64,000 nt of DNA, from assembly GCF_904848585.1 (NCBI RefSeq), contig NZ_CAJHCR010000001.1:1364001-1428000 (forward strand), read 5' to 3'. The notes beneath the pieces are model-generated. The model saw only the letters and a program-made list of their open reading frames with translations, made no database searches and was not told where the DNA came from. Positions 62,576-64,000 of this stretch are shown piece after piece. A program made the translations under genes and the position numbers. This DNA comes from Paraburkholderia kirstenboschensis (GTDB taxonomy: Bacteria; Pseudomonadota; Gammaproteobacteria; Burkholderiales; Burkholderiaceae). Within the stretch, counting starts at the first letter, position 1, and each line of letters begins with the position of its first letter.

Positions 62576-63952
62576 GTGTCATCTCAACCCGTTCGATCGT
62601 CTTCGACCCCGGCAGCGCTCGCGTTAGGCGAGATGGAAGCAGGCATAAAAGGCGACATAAAAGCAGACGCGCAAGCCGCGCTGCAACACACGAAGGGGCG
62701 CCGCTATACGCAGCTGATGTTGCTGGTGCTCGCCGCCGGCGCGATCTATCCGATTCTGTATCTGCGGCAGGTCTATCAGCCGACCATGCTCGAAGTGTTC
62801 CATATCACCGATAGCCAGCTCGGCTATCTGTATTCGTCACTCGGGACGATTTTCTTGCTGAGCTATCTGCCGAGCGGCTGGCTCGCGGATCGCATCGCGC
62901 CGCGCTTGCTGATCTGTTTCTCGCTGATCGCAACCGGTGCGCTGGGGCTGTGGTATTCGAGCGCGCCGTCGTTCCCGATGCTGATGCTGATCTTCGGCGG
63001 CTGGGGCCTGTCGACCGGCCTCACGTTCTGGGCCGCCGTCATCAAGCGCGTCACGATGATTGCCGGCACGAACGAGCAAGGGCGCTTCTTCGGTCTGCTC
63101 GACGGCGGGCGCGGTCTCATCGAAGCGATGCTCGCGACGGTCGCCATCACGCTGTTCGCGTGGGCAACGCAGACGAGAGGCGAGACTGTCGCAGCCGGCT
63201 TCAGAATGGTCGTCTACATGTATGCGTTCCTGTGCATCGCGCTCGGCGTCGTGCTTGTGCTCGTGAAGGATCCGCAAGGCGAGCAGGGCGCCCGCGCCGA
63301 CGCCGCGAATCGCGCAGCGCGTCGGCGCAGCAACGTATTCGCCGATCTCGCAACGCTCGCGAAAATTCCCGAATTGTGGCTCGTCGCAGCCATTGTGTTC
63401 TGCGGCTACCAGGTGTTCTGGGCAACCTACAGCTTTTCCGCCTATCTGCACGAAGGCGATATCGGCCTGACGGTCGTCATGGCCGGAACGATCACCACTC
63501 TGAAGCTGTGGATGCGGCCAATCGGCGGCATTGGCGGTGGCTTTCTCGGCGACCGTTATTCGAAGGTGTCCGTGCTGGTTATCGCGCTCTTCCTCGCCGC
63601 GCTGTCGCTAATCGGACTGATGGCCGCGCCGCGTATTTCGAGCCATGTGCTGCTGGTGTTTCTCGTGCTGTTCATCGGCATTCTGACCTACGCGATTCGC
63701 GGGCTTTACTGGTCGCTGCTGGATCGCTGCAACATTCCGGTTTCCACGATGGGCCTTGCAATCGGTCTCATCTCCGTACTTGGCTATTCGCCCGATGTGT
63801 TTCTTCCGCTCATCAACGGTTACTTGACGCAGACGTTCCCGGGCGTATTCGGCTATCAGCTGTACTTCGGCTATGTGGCCGCGATGGCGGCGCTCGGCGG
63901 TTTCGCCGGACTCGCGCTCAGAAGCATGCTCAACAGGAAAGAGGTTGCGTAA
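62576..63952 (+). CDS. MFS transporter, sugar-acid/organic anion type
   Basis: A 458-residue protein with 12 membrane segments and a hydrophilic N-terminus of about 40 residues. Motifs include YLPSGWLADRIAPRLL (MFS motif A) and NEQGRFFGLLDGGRGLIEA, typical of the UhpC/GlpT-like or anion symporter branch. The GTG at 62576 is chosen because AGGAGG lies 5 bases upstream; starts further 5' have no such site. Its stop abuts the next gene's ATG. The substrate is probably the compound degraded by the neighbours, not known. Confidence 0.85.
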   Translation: MSSQPVRSSSTPAALALGEMEAGIKGDIKADAQAALQHTKGRRYTQLMLLVLAAGAIYPILYLRQVYQPTMLEVFHITDSQLGYLYSSLGTIFLLSYLPSGWLADRIAPRLLICFSLIATGALGLWYSSAPSFPMLMLIFGGWGLSTGLTFWAAVIKRVTMIAGTNEQGRFFGLLDGGRGLIEAMLATVAITLFAWATQTRGETVAAGFRMVVYMYAFLCIALGVVLVLVKDPQGEQGARADAANRAARRRSNVFADLATLAKIPELWLVAAIVFCGYQVFWATYSFSAYLHEGDIGLTVVMAGTITTLKLWMRPIGGIGGGFLGDRYSKVSVLVIALFLAALSLIGLMAAPRISSHVLLVFLVLFIGILTYAIRGLYWSLLDRCNIPVSTMGLAIGLISVLGYSPDVFLPLINGYLTQTFPGVFGYQLYFGYVAAMAALGGFAGLALRSMLNRKEVA

Positions 63953-64000
63953 ATGAAAGTTGTCTCGCTCGAAACGCATGTCGTTGCCGTACCGCCGCCG
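63953..64000 (+). CDS. Enolase-superfamily (mandelate racemase/muconate lactonising) protein, N-terminal fragment
   Basis: Only 16 codons are in the window. The start MKVVSLETHVVAVPPP is typical of the capping-domain beta strand of MR/MLE enzymes such as sugar-acid dehydratases. The ATG lies immediately after the transporter stop and has AGAGG upstream, so it is in the same operon. The specific activity cannot be told from this fragment. Confidence 0.55.
   Translation, partial: MKVVSLETHVVAVPPP

Overview
The window is high-GC DNA with the gene content of a Betaproteobacterium, most likely Paraburkholderia/Burkholderia. Two things point there: the tmk-holB-TatD order at the left end, and a complete cepacian-type (bce) exopolysaccharide locus. 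No rRNA, tRNA, CRISPR array, prophage or intact insertion sequence was seen.

Layout. (1) 1-8.4 kb: housekeeping and stress genes, namely the tmk tail, holB, a GNAT acetyltransferase, a TatD DNase, a secreted ankyrin protein, a Rap1a/Tai immunity-like protein, an MscS-type channel, otsA and a stand-alone AAA/ABC-type ATPase. (2) 8.7-12.8 kb: a GT4 glycosyltransferase, a SYLF lipoprotein, a small membrane protein, a PsiF-repeat protein and a YciI-like protein. (3) 13.3-43.5 kb: the exopolysaccharide locus. It opens with an unusual protein carrying an IS5/IS402 transposase N-terminal domain. Then come manC (bceA, minus strand), a 655-bp AT-rich divergent control region, and a plus-strand run: priming transferase, ugd, tyrosine phosphatase, OPX lipoprotein, BY-kinase, four glycosyltransferases and a Wzy-like polymerase. 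That run ends at a strong terminator at 30.4 kb. The second half has gmd, an SGNH esterase and an acyltransferase on the minus strand. Plus-strand genes follow: a secreted beta-propeller with an EF-hand loop, Wzx, a double glycosyltransferase, a 51-residue membrane protein and galU, with a second acyltransferase on the minus strand between them. (4) 43.7-47.7 kb: malate synthase G, GlcG and a MOSC protein. (5) 47.8-58.9 kb: nitrate assimilation, with cobA (siroheme supply) divergent from nirB-nirD-nasA, then a nitrate transporter and a small PilJ-type sensor. (6) 59-64 kb: MgtC-like protein, porin, AldA-type dehydrogenase, MFS transporter and the start of an enolase-superfamily gene.

The most striking regulatory structure is the 778-bp cobA/nirB intergenic region. 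Each gene has a sigma-54 -24/-12 promoter. Each leader begins with a hairpin whose 6-nt loop starts AACG, and ends in an intrinsic terminator whose left arm can instead fold into the identical hexaloop hairpin GGAC-AACGGC-GTCC. That is the arrangement expected for ANTAR (NasT/NasR) antitermination. Two NtrC-like dyads 21 bp apart lie between the promoters. A third sigma-54 promoter, without a visible attenuator, precedes the nitrate transporter. So siroheme synthesis, nitrite reduction and a self-contained nitrate reductase-flavoprotein fusion appear to be wired together at two levels, nitrogen limitation (NtrC) and nitrate presence (antitermination).

Assignments rest on reading motifs and gene order by eye. 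No database search was possible, and bce names follow the published cepacian clusters as recalled.
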